Source: Alphaproteobacteria bacterium (GTDB lineage Bacteria; Pseudomonadota; Alphaproteobacteria; Thalassobaculales; Thalassobaculaceae). From it: a DNA stretch of 64,000 bases. The stretch lies in contig JAJEAR010000076.1 in the NCBI GenBank assembly GCA_022822665.1, positions 62,001 to 126,000 on the forward strand, in the 5' to 3' direction. The notes under the pieces are model-generated. The model was not told the origin of the DNA. It searched no databases and saw only the letters and a list, made by a program, of their open reading frames with translations. Shown here piece after piece: positions 28,990 through 37,303 of this stretch (within the stretch, counting starts at the first letter, position 1; every line of letters starts with the position of its first letter). The translations under genes and the position numbers were made by a program.

Positions 28990-30694
28990 GCTGGGCTCTC
29001 ACGGGCTGGATTTCCTCGGGCTCGGGGATCGGAATGTGCAGGGCTTCGGAGACGGCAGGCGCCGTCTCGTCGACCGGATCGATTCCGAGCATCAACGCCG
29101 AACGGGAGATGATCTCGCGCACCGCGGGCGCCGCCACCCAGCCGCCGGTGGCGAAGCCGAAGGTCTCCTTTCGCCCCTTCGGCTCATCGACCGTGACCGA
29201 GACGACGTAGCGGGGCCGCGTCATCGGGTAGGCCCCGACGAAGGATGCGATCCTCCTGTCCCTCGAGTACCGCCCGTCGATCACCTTCTCCGCGGTCCCG
29301 GTCTTGCCGCCGACGACATAGCCGTCCGCGTTGCCCTTGCGGCCGGTCCCGCCGACGACCACGAGGCGAAGCAGTCGGTTGATGTCCTGCGAGGTCTTCG
29401 GAGAGATGACCTGTTCGCCGGTTCCGCACGGTCTCGTGCCGGTTGGCATCGCCGGAGTTCGTGCCGCGACTGCGGCCGCGGGGCGTTCCCGGCGCAGAAC
29501 CGTGACCGGCGGCAACCTGCCGCCGTTGACCATTGCCGCAACCGCGCGGGCGAGGTGAAGCGGTGTGCTGGCCAGGGTATGGCCGAAGGCAACCGGAACC
29601 GAGTCCACGATGTCCCACTTCGACGGCAGCAGCGGGGCGGCCCGTTCGGGAAGTTCGATCGGCACCTCTTCGAAGAATCCCAGCCGGCACATGAATTCCT
29701 GCTGACCGGCCGGACCCAGGTCCAGCGCCATGAGTCCGGTGACGATGTTGGATGAGCGCATGAACCCCTCGGCCAGTGTCATCCAGCGTTCCTGCGGACG
29801 GAAATCGCTGACGCGGTGTCCTCCGACCCGGAGAGGCTGTCGCGCATCGTAGGGGGTCTGCAGCGTGGCCCGGCCGGACTCCAGCGTCGCCGCGGCGGTG
29901 AAGATCTTGAAGGTGCTTCCGAGCTCGTAGATGGACTGTGCAACGTTGTTCTTCTTGTGGTCGGCCGGCGCGGTCCCGGCATCCAGCGGATGGAAGTCCG
30001 GCAGGGACACCATGGCCAGGACCTCGCCGCTGTCGACATCGAGGACGACGCCGGTACCACCGACGGCGCTGAACCGCTCGATGGCCCGCGCGAGTGCGCT
30101 GCGCACCACGTGCTGGACCCGGACATCGAGAGCGAGCGCAATCCCGGTTCCTGTAGACAGCTCGTCGTCGAACTGCTTCTCCACGCCGGCGATGCCGGTG
30201 GTGTCGATATTGGTGAATCCGACGAGGTGACTGGCGAGGGCGCCCTGGGGGTAGAAGCGCCCGGCCTCGTCCTCGAAATCGAGTCCCGGAATTTCGAGAT
30301 CACTGAGCTCAGCATACTGGTTCGGGGTCAGCAGACGCCTGATGTAGACGAATTCGCTGTCGCTGCGCAGCCGTTGCTCGACCTCTCCCGCGTCCGACCC
30401 GAGTACCCCGGCAATCTTCCGGGCCGCCCCGGCCGGGTCCCGGATCAGGCTCGGCCTCACGAAGGCCGACTTGACGGGCATGTTGGTCGCGAGGAGAACC
30501 CCGTTTCGATCCGTGATTGCGCCGCGCGCCGAGATGCCGACAACAGGGCTGCCGAGACTGGTCGCAGTCCGGTCGGCGCCAGCCATCGACAGGTCGAGCA
30601 ACCGGCCGGCGATCACTGCGAACGCGCACAGGAACACGAAGCCTGCCGCCAGCAGACGCGCGCGTCCCATCTTCACGCTTGACGGTGCTGTCAT
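28961..30694 (-). CDS. ftsI: Peptidoglycan transpeptidase FtsI (PBP3)
   Basis: 577-residue class B penicillin-binding protein, the septal transpeptidase. A short cytosolic tail and one transmembrane segment (about 12-33) precede the PBP dimerization domain (RGAITDRNGVLLATN). The transpeptidase domain has active-site motifs S260-TFK, S314-SN and K464-TG. The C-terminus is Pro/Arg-rich. The ATG at 30694 forms ATGA with the ftsL stop. The open frame to 31156 is an upstream extension through ftsL and is not coding. Confidence 0.97.
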   Translation of the reverse strand: MTAPSSVKMGRARLLAAGFVFLCAFAVIAGRLLDLSMAGADRTATSLGSPVVGISARGAITDRNGVLLATNMPVKSAFVRPSLIRDPAGAARKIAGVLGSDAGEVEQRLRSDSEFVYIRRLLTPNQYAELSDLEIPGLDFEDEAGRFYPQGALASHLVGFTNIDTTGIAGVEKQFDDELSTGTGIALALDVRVQHVVRSALARAIERFSAVGGTGVVLDVDSGEVLAMVSLPDFHPLDAGTAPADHKKNNVAQSIYELGSTFKIFTAAATLESGRATLQTPYDARQPLRVGGHRVSDFRPQERWMTLAEGFMRSSNIVTGLMALDLGPAGQQEFMCRLGFFEEVPIELPERAAPLLPSKWDIVDSVPVAFGHTLASTPLHLARAVAAMVNGGRLPPVTVLRRERPAAAVAARTPAMPTGTRPCGTGEQVISPKTSQDINRLLRLVVVGGTGRKGNADGYVVGGKTGTAEKVIDGRYSRDRRIASFVGAYPMTRPRYVVSVTVDEPKGRKETFGFATGGWVAAPAVREIISRSALMLGIDPVDETAPAVSEALHIPIPEPEEIQPVRAQRVAFRPRQG

Positions 30695-30996
30695 TGTCTC
30701 GCTCCCCGCAGCAGCGGCAGTTGGGGCACTGCAGGCAACCCGTCGACATCCACGATCTGGGCAACGGCGGTCGGACGCATGTCGGTATGCCGGGCTGCCA
30801 GTTCTTCGAGCCGGGCCGGGCTCGCAAGGAAGCTCAGCTCCGCGCGGAGCACGTGGGCCGTCTCCAGTTCGGCGGCGATCTGCTGTTCGAGGGCGGCGAG
30901 TTCCTTCTTCTTGCCGCCGACGACATGGGCGGTCCCGTAGATCGCGACCGCGAGCACGATGACCAGTGACCAGGGCAGGGCGTGACGCAGCATCAT
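30691..30996 (-). CDS. ftsL: Cell division protein FtsL
   Basis: 101-residue bitopic protein. The transmembrane segment LPWSLVIVLAVAIYGTAHVV is followed by a periplasmic coiled-coil region (KKKELAALEQQIAAELE and onward) and a short tail ending in LRGARQ. FtsL forms a complex with FtsB and FtsQ and activates FtsWI. Sequence conservation is low in this family; identity rests on size, topology and position between rsmH and ftsI. Both ends overlap their neighbours as ATGA. Confidence 0.9.
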   Translation of the reverse strand: MMLRHALPWSLVIVLAVAIYGTAHVVGGKKKELAALEQQIAAELETAHVLRAELSFLASPARLEELAARHTDMRPTAVAQIVDVDGLPAVPQLPLLRGARQ

Positions 30997-31940
30997 CGAC
31001 GCTCCTCCTTGCAGGACAACGCGGCGTGCGTCCGCTCGGCGACACGCAGTCGCGCCGAGCGCGATCTCGGGTTGCGCGCGAGTTCGGCAGATCCCGGTCT
31101 GATCGTCCGACGGCCAACGTGGGTAAAGGTGGGTACCGGGCGGGCACCCGCCGCACCCGGGGAATGGCGGGAGATCCCGGAGCCGGTCCGGGCGGCGAGG
31201 AACCGCTTCACCGCGCGGTCTTCGAGACTGTGAAAGGCCACGACCGCGAGCCGCCCTCCCGGAGCGAGGATGCGTTCCGCGGCGGCAAGGCCCCGGTCGA
31301 GCTCTTCGAGCTCGTTGTTGACCTTGATCCGGATTGCCTGGAAAACGCGAGTGGCAGGATCGATCCGCCCACCCGGCGGCAGCGCTTCGCGGATGATCTC
31401 GGCCAGCCGCACGGTGGTGGTGATCGGGCGTTCCGTGCGCGCCCGCACGATGGCCCGCGCGACCCGCCGGGAGCGTCTCTCCTCGCCGTAGCGAAAGATG
31501 ATGTCGGCCAGCTGTTGTTCGGACGCGCCGTTGACGAGATCGGCCGCGCTGGCACCGGCCATCTCCATGCGCATGTCCAAGGGCCCGTCCAGCCTGAAGG
31601 AAAAACCCCGCCGCGCCTGCCCGGTCAGCTGGTCGGAGCTGATGCCGAGGTCGAGCGCGACTCCATCGACGGCGTCGAGCCCGTGCGCGCGGGCGAGCCG
31701 GTCCATCTCGCCGAAACGGCCCTGCACCAGCACCAGCCGGTCATCATCTCGCACGAGCGCCGCGCCGGCATGTACCGCCTCGGGGTCACGGTCGATCGCG
31801 AATACCCGGATCGCCCCGGCCCGGAGCAGGGCGCGGGTATACCCGCCGGCCCCGAAGGTGCCGTCTATGAAGGACCGGCCGGCTCCGGGGCGCAGCGCCG
31901 CCATGACCTCGTCGCGGAGCACCGGTTCGTGCGCGTTCAT
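30993..31940 (-). CDS. rsmH: 16S rRNA (cytosine-1402-N4) methyltransferase
   Basis: 315-residue SAM-dependent methyltransferase acting on C1402 of 16S rRNA. Motifs are MNAHEPVLRDEV at the start, IDGTFGAGGYTRALL (SAM-binding), DLGISSDQL, the RGFSFRLDGPLDMRM block, and FHSLEDRAVKRFL with PGGRLAVVAF. The ATG at 31940 makes ATGA with the mraZ stop; the frame to 32018 overlaps mraZ. Confidence 0.97.
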   Translation of the reverse strand: MNAHEPVLRDEVMAALRPGAGRSFIDGTFGAGGYTRALLRAGAIRVFAIDRDPEAVHAGAALVRDDDRLVLVQGRFGEMDRLARAHGLDAVDGVALDLGISSDQLTGQARRGFSFRLDGPLDMRMEMAGASAADLVNGASEQQLADIIFRYGEERRSRRVARAIVRARTERPITTTVRLAEIIREALPPGGRIDPATRVFQAIRIKVNNELEELDRGLAAAERILAPGGRLAVVAFHSLEDRAVKRFLAARTGSGISRHSPGAAGARPVPTFTHVGRRTIRPGSAELARNPRSRSARLRVAERTHAALSCKEERR

Positions 31941-32425
31941 TGCGATGCACTCCACCGGGACAGGCTCTTCGCCCCGACGGTAAAACCGGACAGTGTCGGC
32001 CGGTTGGCCCTGCCCCACGAGCGGGCCTCGGTCCTGGCCGCCTGGAAGGCTGCCGGGTTCCAGATTTCGAAGGTGGTGCCGCGACCGGCAAACACGGCGC
32101 TGTCCACGATCCCGGCATGGAGCTTCAGGTCTTCGGGAAGCAGGATTCGGGTATCGCTCTCGTTGAACCGCGAGATGCTTGCCGATGCCAGGATCGCTTC
32201 CCAGAACTCCCGTTGTTCACTGTAGCGTTCCAGCTTCTCGATCTCTTCGTTCATGAATTCCCAGTAGGCGGACCCGCATCCTTCGATGGCGTTGCTGGTC
32301 GGGTTTTCAAACAGACAGATCTCCTTCGAGTCCTGCGCCTTGAGGGCCTGTTTGAAGCGCGGCGGCACCGACACCCGGGACTTGTCGTCGACGTTGACCG
32401 CGTATGATGAGAAGAAGCGCGACAC
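31937..32425 (-). CDS. mraZ: Transcriptional regulator MraZ
   Basis: 162-residue MraZ, the AbrB-like DNA-binding protein that regulates its own dcw operon. Two MraZ repeats are visible: the N-terminal VNVDDKSRVSVPPRFKQAL and the second with FNESDTRILLPEDLKLHAGI then AVFAGRGTTFEIWNPAAF. The start is a GTG at 32425; the aligned family N-terminus supports it, although no strong ribosome binding site precedes it. It is the first gene of the cluster and ends in an ATGA overlap with rsmH. Confidence 0.93.
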   Translation of the reverse strand: MSRFFSSYAVNVDDKSRVSVPPRFKQALKAQDSKEICLFENPTSNAIEGCGSAYWEFMNEEIEKLERYSEQREFWEAILASASISRFNESDTRILLPEDLKLHAGIVDSAVFAGRGTTFEIWNPAAFQAARTEARSWGRANRPTLSGFTVGAKSLSRWSASQ

Positions 32426-32493
32426 CGGTCCGTGGCCGTTCGTTGTTTGTACCTATTTCCGTATTTGTTCCATATTTTCTTGGGTAACTCTGG

Positions 32494-32523
32494 ATAGTAC
32501 ATGGATGAAATTCGGGATAGCAA
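32494..32523 (-). promoter_or_regulatory. Predicted promoter of the dcw cluster (mraZ)
   Basis: On the minus strand, TTGCTA (32518-32523) and TACTAT (32494-32499) are separated by 18 bp, inside an AT-rich dip at about 32440-32555 that stands out from the GC-rich surroundings. It would give a leader of about 60 nt before the mraZ GTG. Two GGAA steps 11 bp apart lie between it and the start and could be MraZ-binding sites, but this is unproved. Confidence 0.45.
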
Positions 32524-32598
32524 ACAAAAAATATCGGTGAAATCGCGCAACATGCTTGTCGCGCAATCCCGTCGCTGGTTCAGTTCGTACAATCGAAG

Positions 32599-32997
32599 GT
32601 GATCAGACAGCCTGTAAGCCGGGTTCTGTCCACCCGGACAGGGTGTGTCCGGGCTGGATGGCCATTCCTCTGGGACGACTGTTGCCAGCCGCCTCGCGCG
32701 ACCTACCCGGACGACAACGCGGAAACCCGTCTGCCGGCCTCCTGGCGGAGCCGGCCGGTCGTCCCTTCTTGGTCTTGCTCCCGGTGGGGTTTACCGTGCC
32801 GTCGCCGTTGCCGGCGACGCGGTGCGCTCTTGCCGCACCCTTTCACCCTTGCCCGCCGCGCGGCGGCAGGCGGTCTGCTTTCTGTGGCACTTTCCCTGGG
32901 GTCGCCCCCGCCGGGCGTTACCCGGCACCGTGTTCCCGTGGAGCCCGGACTTTCCTCCAGCGCCCAGGCGCTGGCGACCATCCGGCTGTCTGACCAC
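32599..32997 (-). ncRNA. rnpB: RNase P RNA (bacterial type A)
   Basis: About 399 nt, the catalytic RNA that trims tRNA 5' leaders. On the minus strand the conserved 5' core GGAGGAAAGTCCGGGCTCC is present and the 3' core is ACAGAACCCGGCTTACAGG. The terminal P1 helix is formed by GTGGTCAGACAGCC at the 5' end and GGCTGTCTGATCAC at the 3' end, 14 bp with a single G-U. The size matches the type A class. Its 3' end lies upstream of mraZ on the same strand, about 75 bp before the predicted mraZ promoter. Confidence 0.95.
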
Positions 32998-33564
32998 GCC
33001 GCAGCCTATGGCCCGACCGGCACCGGGTCAACGGACCGCGCCCTGCTCCCGCCGGACACTCCCGGTTCTGCCCGCATCAGTACCTGCGTGCGCACTCGAC
33101 CCGGAGTTACATGCGAGAGTGCCCTCTGCAAGACCGCCGGCACAGTCTGGGAAAGAGGGTCTCGTGAACGCCATGAGCCCCGTTGGCGGCCATCGACGGG
33201 CCCCGTGATCCGGGCGAGTTGGCCATCCAACCCGCCACCGGCGGCGCGGGAGTAACGCCAGAGGCCCCGGACTGTTCGCGGACAGCGACGCCGCCGATGA
33301 TGTCCGGTACGTCGCGGGGTGCGGAGCCGCGGATCACGTCCGCTCCTGCTCCGATACACCTCGCGCCAGACCGTCTTCCGGTCCCGGCCCGGCTGCTGCC
33401 TGGCCTTTCCCTCCTGCTGGAATTGGTGACACGGACGCAGGCCGCCACCACCTCCGGCCTCGCCGAGGTCGGATCGGGGCGTTGTGCCTTAAATGGATAC
33501 ATTATAACATAACACTGTGGCTCGGCCGCATGGGCCGCAACCGAATCCCTGGGGAGACACCATA
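32998..33564. other. Intergenic region upstream of rnpB and the MBL gene
   Basis: About 570 bp between divergent transcription units. It must contain the rnpB promoter on the minus strand and the promoter of the metallo-hydrolase gene on the plus strand. Open frames of 60-150 codons are present but show no motif, no ribosome binding site and unusual Arg/Pro content. Only the AT-rich end (33485-33515) stands out. Confidence 0.5.
33482..33508 (+). promoter_or_regulatory. Possible promoter of the MBL hydrolase gene
   Basis: TTGTGC (33482-33487) and TATAAC (33503-33508) separated by 15 bp, in a sharply AT-rich patch about 60 bp before the start codon. The spacer is shorter than ideal, so the call is tentative. 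Confidence 0.3.
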
Positions 33565-34569
33565 ATGCACGACCTGACACTTACCCGACGCAATGTCATG
33601 CTGGGTGCTGCAGCAGTAGCCGGCGCATCGACTGTCGGTCTCAAGGCGGGGCCTGCCCTGGCCAAGGAACCGATGGCCATGGAACAGGTGCCGTATTTCT
33701 ACCGCTTCAAGCACGGGTCCATGCGGGGCACGGTGATCTCCGACGGCATTCTGCCCCTTGGCGATCCCTCGGGCGCTTTCCTCGGCGTGTCGAAGGAGGA
33801 AGTCGGACAGATGCTCACCCGTAACTTCCTCGATCCGACCAATGTCATCCTGGAGCAGAACATTCTGGTGCTGGACACCGGCTCGAATGTTGTGCTGTTC
33901 GACACCGGCATGGGCGAGTCGCCGATGTTCGGCCCCACGACCGGCAAGATGATGCAGAATCTGGAAGTGGCCGGCATCGACCCGGCATCGATCGACACGG
34001 TTCTGTGTACGCACGGCCATTGCGATCATGTCTGGGGCATCATGACCGACGATGGAAAGCGCAACTTTCCGAACGCACAGATCTATATCTCACAGGCGGA
34101 TTTCGACTTCTGGACCGACGAGGACAAGCTGTCGGTGACCGATCCCGGCTTCATCAAGCCCTTCGTGGAAGGCGCCAGGAAGAACCTGCTGCCGAACCGC
34201 GACCGCATCGTCTTTCTGAAGGACGGCGAGGAGTTCCTGCCGGGTATCCAGGCCATGGCGACGCCTGGTCACACGGTCGGCCACACGATGTTCCTGCTGA
34301 CCTCGGACGGACAGACGATGGCGGCCATCGGCGATACGACCCATCACCAGGTGCTGCTGATGGAAAGACCATTGATGGAATTCGCCTACGACACCAATCC
34401 GCAGCAATCGGCACAGACGCGGTATCGGGTTCTCGACATGATCGCTTCGGAGCGGATGCCGCTGATCGCGTATCACTTCCCGTGGCCCGGCATCGGCCAC
34501 ATCGCAAAGCGCGGCGAGGGCTTCGAGTACTATCCTGCCCCCATGGTGATGCAGGAACTGCCCGGCTGA
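33565..34569 (+). CDS. Tat-exported metallo-beta-lactamase-fold hydrolase
   Basis: 334-residue MBL-fold protein. A twin-arginine signal (LTRRNVMLGAAAVAGA, ending ALAKE) implies export folded. The zinc motif THGHCDH gives H150, H152, D154 and H155, followed by ATPGHTVGHT and DTTHH. The arrangement resembles lactonase-like MBL proteins, but the substrate is unknown. GGGGAG lies eight bases before the ATG at 33565; the open frame from 33517 lacks this. A strong stem-loop follows the gene, so it is probably monocistronic. Confidence 0.92.
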   Translation: MHDLTLTRRNVMLGAAAVAGASTVGLKAGPALAKEPMAMEQVPYFYRFKHGSMRGTVISDGILPLGDPSGAFLGVSKEEVGQMLTRNFLDPTNVILEQNILVLDTGSNVVLFDTGMGESPMFGPTTGKMMQNLEVAGIDPASIDTVLCTHGHCDHVWGIMTDDGKRNFPNAQIYISQADFDFWTDEDKLSVTDPGFIKPFVEGARKNLLPNRDRIVFLKDGEEFLPGIQAMATPGHTVGHTMFLLTSDGQTMAAIGDTTHHQVLLMERPLMEFAYDTNPQQSAQTRYRVLDMIASERMPLIAYHFPWPGIGHIAKRGEGFEYYPAPMVMQELPG

Positions 34570-34624
34570 CACTCTTCGTCAGCGACCAGCGTTCGGGCGC
34601 TTTCCAGTGCCCGACACGGTGCAA

Positions 34625-34646
34625 AGGGCCGGTGTTATCCGGCCCT
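34625..34646 (+). terminator. Stem-loop terminator after the MBL hydrolase gene
   Basis: A perfect 8-bp inverted repeat, AGGGCCGG and CCGGCCCT, with a 6-nt loop (TGTTAT), 55 bp after the stop codon. It is followed by CTGTTCATT, a weak T-rich tail, so it could act as a rho-independent terminator or a transcript-stabilising hairpin. Confidence 0.6.
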
Positions 34647-34753
34647 CTGTTCATTGGTGCTGCCTGAACGACGACATGTGCTTTCACAACGCCCATCGCA
34701 GCCGGGTTCGCCATGCACTGACCCTTGCAGGCGCCTGGACCGTGCCGGCAGCT

Positions 34754-35188
34754 TCAGTCGACGTTGAGCAGTTCAACATCGTTCTCCTGGCAAACCGCAA
34801 GAAAGTCCCGGTCATCGAACGTCAGCATCGCGGATATCGGAACCTTGACGTCTTCGATGATGTTGCACAGGACAGCGTCGACCAGGCTCAACGGTCCCCT
34901 TGCCGGGTTCGGCGCCAGTACCGCTGCAAGCGACTCTTCCCGATAGGGAGCATCGTCCAGCAACAGCGTCTCCGGCAATCGAACGATCGCACCGAATTTC
35001 GCCAGGTTTTGTGGCCGGCGCGCCAGGCGCGTGTTCACGGTCTCGTAGAGGATGGGCCATGGAAGAACGATCGGCACGAAATCAAGCCACTCCTCAAGCC
35101 GGCGTGCGGATGCGTGATGCCGGTCTCGCTCGTCAAGCAGTGCGATAAGGAAGCCGGTGTCGACCAGTACTCTCTCCGGCCCCGCCAT
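34754..35188 (-). CDS. PIN-domain protein (VapC-like ribonuclease)
   Basis: 144-residue PIN-fold nuclease. Acidic metal-binding residues are visible: D10 in LVDTGFL, E49 in ILYE, D104 in LVDAVL and D125/D126 in TFDDRDF. PIN toxins of VapBC modules cleave tRNA or rRNA; PIN proteins also have other roles. The ATG at 35188 overlaps the stop of the small upstream gene by one base (TGATG). That arrangement, with the partner first, resembles a toxin-antitoxin pair. No rRNA or tRNA target can be inferred. Confidence 0.85.
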   Translation of the reverse strand: MAGPERVLVDTGFLIALLDERDRHHASARRLEEWLDFVPIVLPWPILYETVNTRLARRPQNLAKFGAIVRLPETLLLDDAPYREESLAAVLAPNPARGPLSLVDAVLCNIIEDVKVPISAMLTFDDRDFLAVCQENDVELLNVD

Positions 35189-35508
35189 CAGACTTCGTCG
35201 ACTTCCTGTTCCAGCTCATCTCCGAAACCGGTCCACGGGGGAGCCTTCCGCTTTCCAACAACATATCGTCCCCGCACGTGGCCTCTGTCGTTGAATATCA
35301 CGTAGATCCGTGAGCGCCGGTTCAGTGTCACAGCATCGCCGACATCCGCCCTCAGACATTCCAGCAGGTCGCCGTCGAACTCGTAGCCCTTGAGGAACGC
35401 GACGCTCGAACCGCATTCCTTTGCGCCATGGTTCTCAAGCCACGAGTACATGCCTTCGTAATCGCCGCTCACCCCGAGGTCGTAGGACAGCCAGATCGTG
35501 CTCTTCAC
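35188..35508 (-). CDS. Small partner gene of the PIN protein
   Basis: 106-residue protein beginning VKSTIWLSYDLGVSGDYEG and ending in a highly acidic tail (ELEQEVDEV). It contains GAKECGSSVAFLKG and RSRIYVIFNDRG segments. Similar proteins are recalled as uncharacterised, usually about 100 residues. The GTG at 35508 has GGGAGGA upstream and is far better than the ATG at 35559 or the long frame to 36021. It is translationally coupled to the PIN gene. It may be an antitoxin-like partner, but the fold does not look like a typical VapB (AbrB or RHH), so its role is uncertain. Confidence 0.65.
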   Translation of the reverse strand: MKSTIWLSYDLGVSGDYEGMYSWLENHGAKECGSSVAFLKGYEFDGDLLECLRADVGDAVTLNRRSRIYVIFNDRGHVRGRYVVGKRKAPPWTGFGDELEQEVDEV

Positions 35509-35839
35509 CTTTTCCTCCCGCGGCTTAATCGAGACTTGCCGGCTGCGACGTGTCACCATCCGATACCCGCGTTCATTGCCGCTGTCAAAATGCCCTTGGC
35601 CACTCCCGCCTCTGGCACGCAGCGCCTGACCGCGCCCGCATGACACTGAATGCGGCAGGCGTCCGCCGGACGAACCGATCTTACCTCTGCCCTCCCCGCG
35701 CCACCGGCCGGGAGGTACGGCCGTGACCAGGGCGGCGGCCGGTTGTCCGGGCGGATGGACGAACCAGCCACCGCGGGCAGGGACGGACGCAACGGAGCAC
35801 GCTATCCTCGCCACCGCGGTGACATACAGGAGCAGGTCA
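35509..35839. other. Intergenic region between divergent units
   Basis: About 330 bp separating the PIN partner gene (minus) from the YheT-like gene (plus). It must carry the promoters of both. No conserved motif, RNA gene or good open frame is visible. Confidence 0.5.
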
Positions 35840-36937
35840 ATGAGCCCGGTTCCCGGGCACCGACGATCACGGGAGAATGCCGGCGCGGGGTTTCCGCCGT
35901 TCCGGCCGCGGTTTCCGTGGCTCGGCGGCGACCTGCAGACGCTCCGGAATGCCTTCCTGAACGCCTCGCCCCGGGTCACGGTGGGAACCCGCAGGCTCGA
36001 GTTCCCGATGGAGGATGGCACCGATGACCGTCTGAACGGGCTTCTCGATGTCCCGTCCGAACCCGGAACCCGGGCCCCGCTGGTCCTGCTCCTGCACGGA
36101 CTGACTGGGTGCGAGAGCAGTGCCTACATGCTGGAGTCGGCGAGACACTTCGTCTCGCTCGGCCACCCGGTGCTGCGGCTCAACCTGCGCGGGTCGGTCC
36201 CGACCCGGCCGCACTGCAGTCAGACCTACCATGCCGGCCGCTCCGAGGATCTCGCCGCGGTCCTCGCCCAGCTCCAGCGCGACACCCTCACCCAGGGTCC
36301 GGTGCTGGTCATCGCGTTCTCGCTCGCAGGCAGCATGCTGCTCAGGCTGCTCGCCACCCGGCCCGATGCCGGTCCGGTCCTGGCCGCGGTCACGGTCTCC
36401 ACCCCGATCGCGCTTGCCGACACCGCCCGGCAGTTCCTGCGCTACCGCAACCGGCCCTATCACCGCTGGTTGCTGCGTCACATGAAGGCGGACACACTGG
36501 CCCTTCGCAACCTCGATCCCGGGGAGATCCGCGCGGTGGAACGTGCCCGGAACGTGGTCGAGTTCGACGAGACCTTCATCGCTCCCCGCTTCGGGTTCAC
36601 GGGCGCCGCCGATTATTACCGGCGCTGTTCCGCCCGGCAGTTCCTCGACGGGATCACGGTTCCCGTGCTCCTGATCCACGCCTGCGACGATCCGTGGATC
36701 CCGGCCAGGACCTACCGGGAGGTCGACTGGACGCGGCTCGAACATGTCTCCGCCCTGCTGCCCCGCTCCGGCGGCCACGTCGGTTTCCACGACGCCGGTC
36801 CCGGCCGCTGGCACAACCGGGTGGCGGCGATCCACTTCCGGCGGCACCTGTCTGATCGGGAATTCCGTGGAGAATCCGGGACAACCCGGCAGGCGCATCG
36901 AGGAACAGTCTCCGCAGCCCGGGCGGCGGAGCGGTGA
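35840..36937 (+). CDS. YheT-type alpha/beta hydrolase
   Basis: 365-residue alpha/beta-hydrolase of the YheT/ABHD1 group. The oxyanion region is LLLHGLTGCESSAYM, and the nucleophile elbow reads VIAFSLAGSMLLRL, where the usual GxSxGG is AFSLAG. The acid is in HACDDPWIP and the catalytic His in GGHVGFHDAG. The usual G-F-S-L-G-G-N has Ala in the first and fifth positions, which may matter for activity. AGGAG lies seven bases before the ATG at 35840. Members are esterases of unknown natural substrate. It is 137 bp upstream of rpmJ. Confidence 0.88.
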   Translation: MSPVPGHRRSRENAGAGFPPFRPRFPWLGGDLQTLRNAFLNASPRVTVGTRRLEFPMEDGTDDRLNGLLDVPSEPGTRAPLVLLLHGLTGCESSAYMLESARHFVSLGHPVLRLNLRGSVPTRPHCSQTYHAGRSEDLAAVLAQLQRDTLTQGPVLVIAFSLAGSMLLRLLATRPDAGPVLAAVTVSTPIALADTARQFLRYRNRPYHRWLLRHMKADTLALRNLDPGEIRAVERARNVVEFDETFIAPRFGFTGAADYYRRCSARQFLDGITVPVLLIHACDDPWIPARTYREVDWTRLEHVSALLPRSGGHVGFHDAGPGRWHNRVAAIHFRRHLSDREFRGESGTTRQAHRGTVSAARAAER

Positions 36938-37074
36938 GCAAGACCCGCGGGAGGCTCCGCCGTGACCGTGCCCGGACCTGCCGGCGGCGTGCCGGTGAAC
37001 GGTTCCCGCGCCGACATTGACAGCCGCGGGGTCGCTGGCTAGGTTCCCGCCCACTCATCAGCAGGATCGGCCCC

Positions 37075-37200
37075 ATGAAAGTCGCAAACTCGCTCAAGAC
37101 CCTGAAGAAGCGTGACAGGAACTGCCGGGTGGTGCGGCGCAAGGGTCGCGTCTACGTGATCAACAAGACCAACCCGCGCTTCAAGGCCCGCCAGGGCTGA
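37075..37200 (+). CDS. rpmJ: Ribosomal protein bL36, type B (no zinc knuckle)
   Basis: A 41-residue protein: [14 protein letters not shown] at the N-terminus and [12 protein letters not shown] at the C-terminus match the type-B form of bL36, the smallest large-subunit protein. The conserved CxxC/CxxxxH zinc motif of the type-A form is absent; one Cys remains (NCRVV). Type-B L36 does not need zinc and is common in Alphaproteobacteria. It has AGGA about ten bases before the ATG. The gene is a lone small gene between a hydrolase and glcD. Confidence 0.95.
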   Translation: MKVANSLKTLKKRDRNCRVVRRKGRVYVINKTNPRFKARQG

Positions 37201-37303
37201 ACCGCCTCCAGACGCGAGGCCGGTGACGGGGTGGCGTCCCCGGTCCCGGGCGTGCAACTATCGTGATCCGTCGTTCCGCTCCTGGTTTCCGGAGGAGTGC
37301 CGG

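Noticed and set aside
32599..33255. Open frames of 100-220 codons on the plus strand over the RNase P region
   Set aside because: The conserved rnpB core on the minus strand explains the sequence; the frames have no protein motifs.
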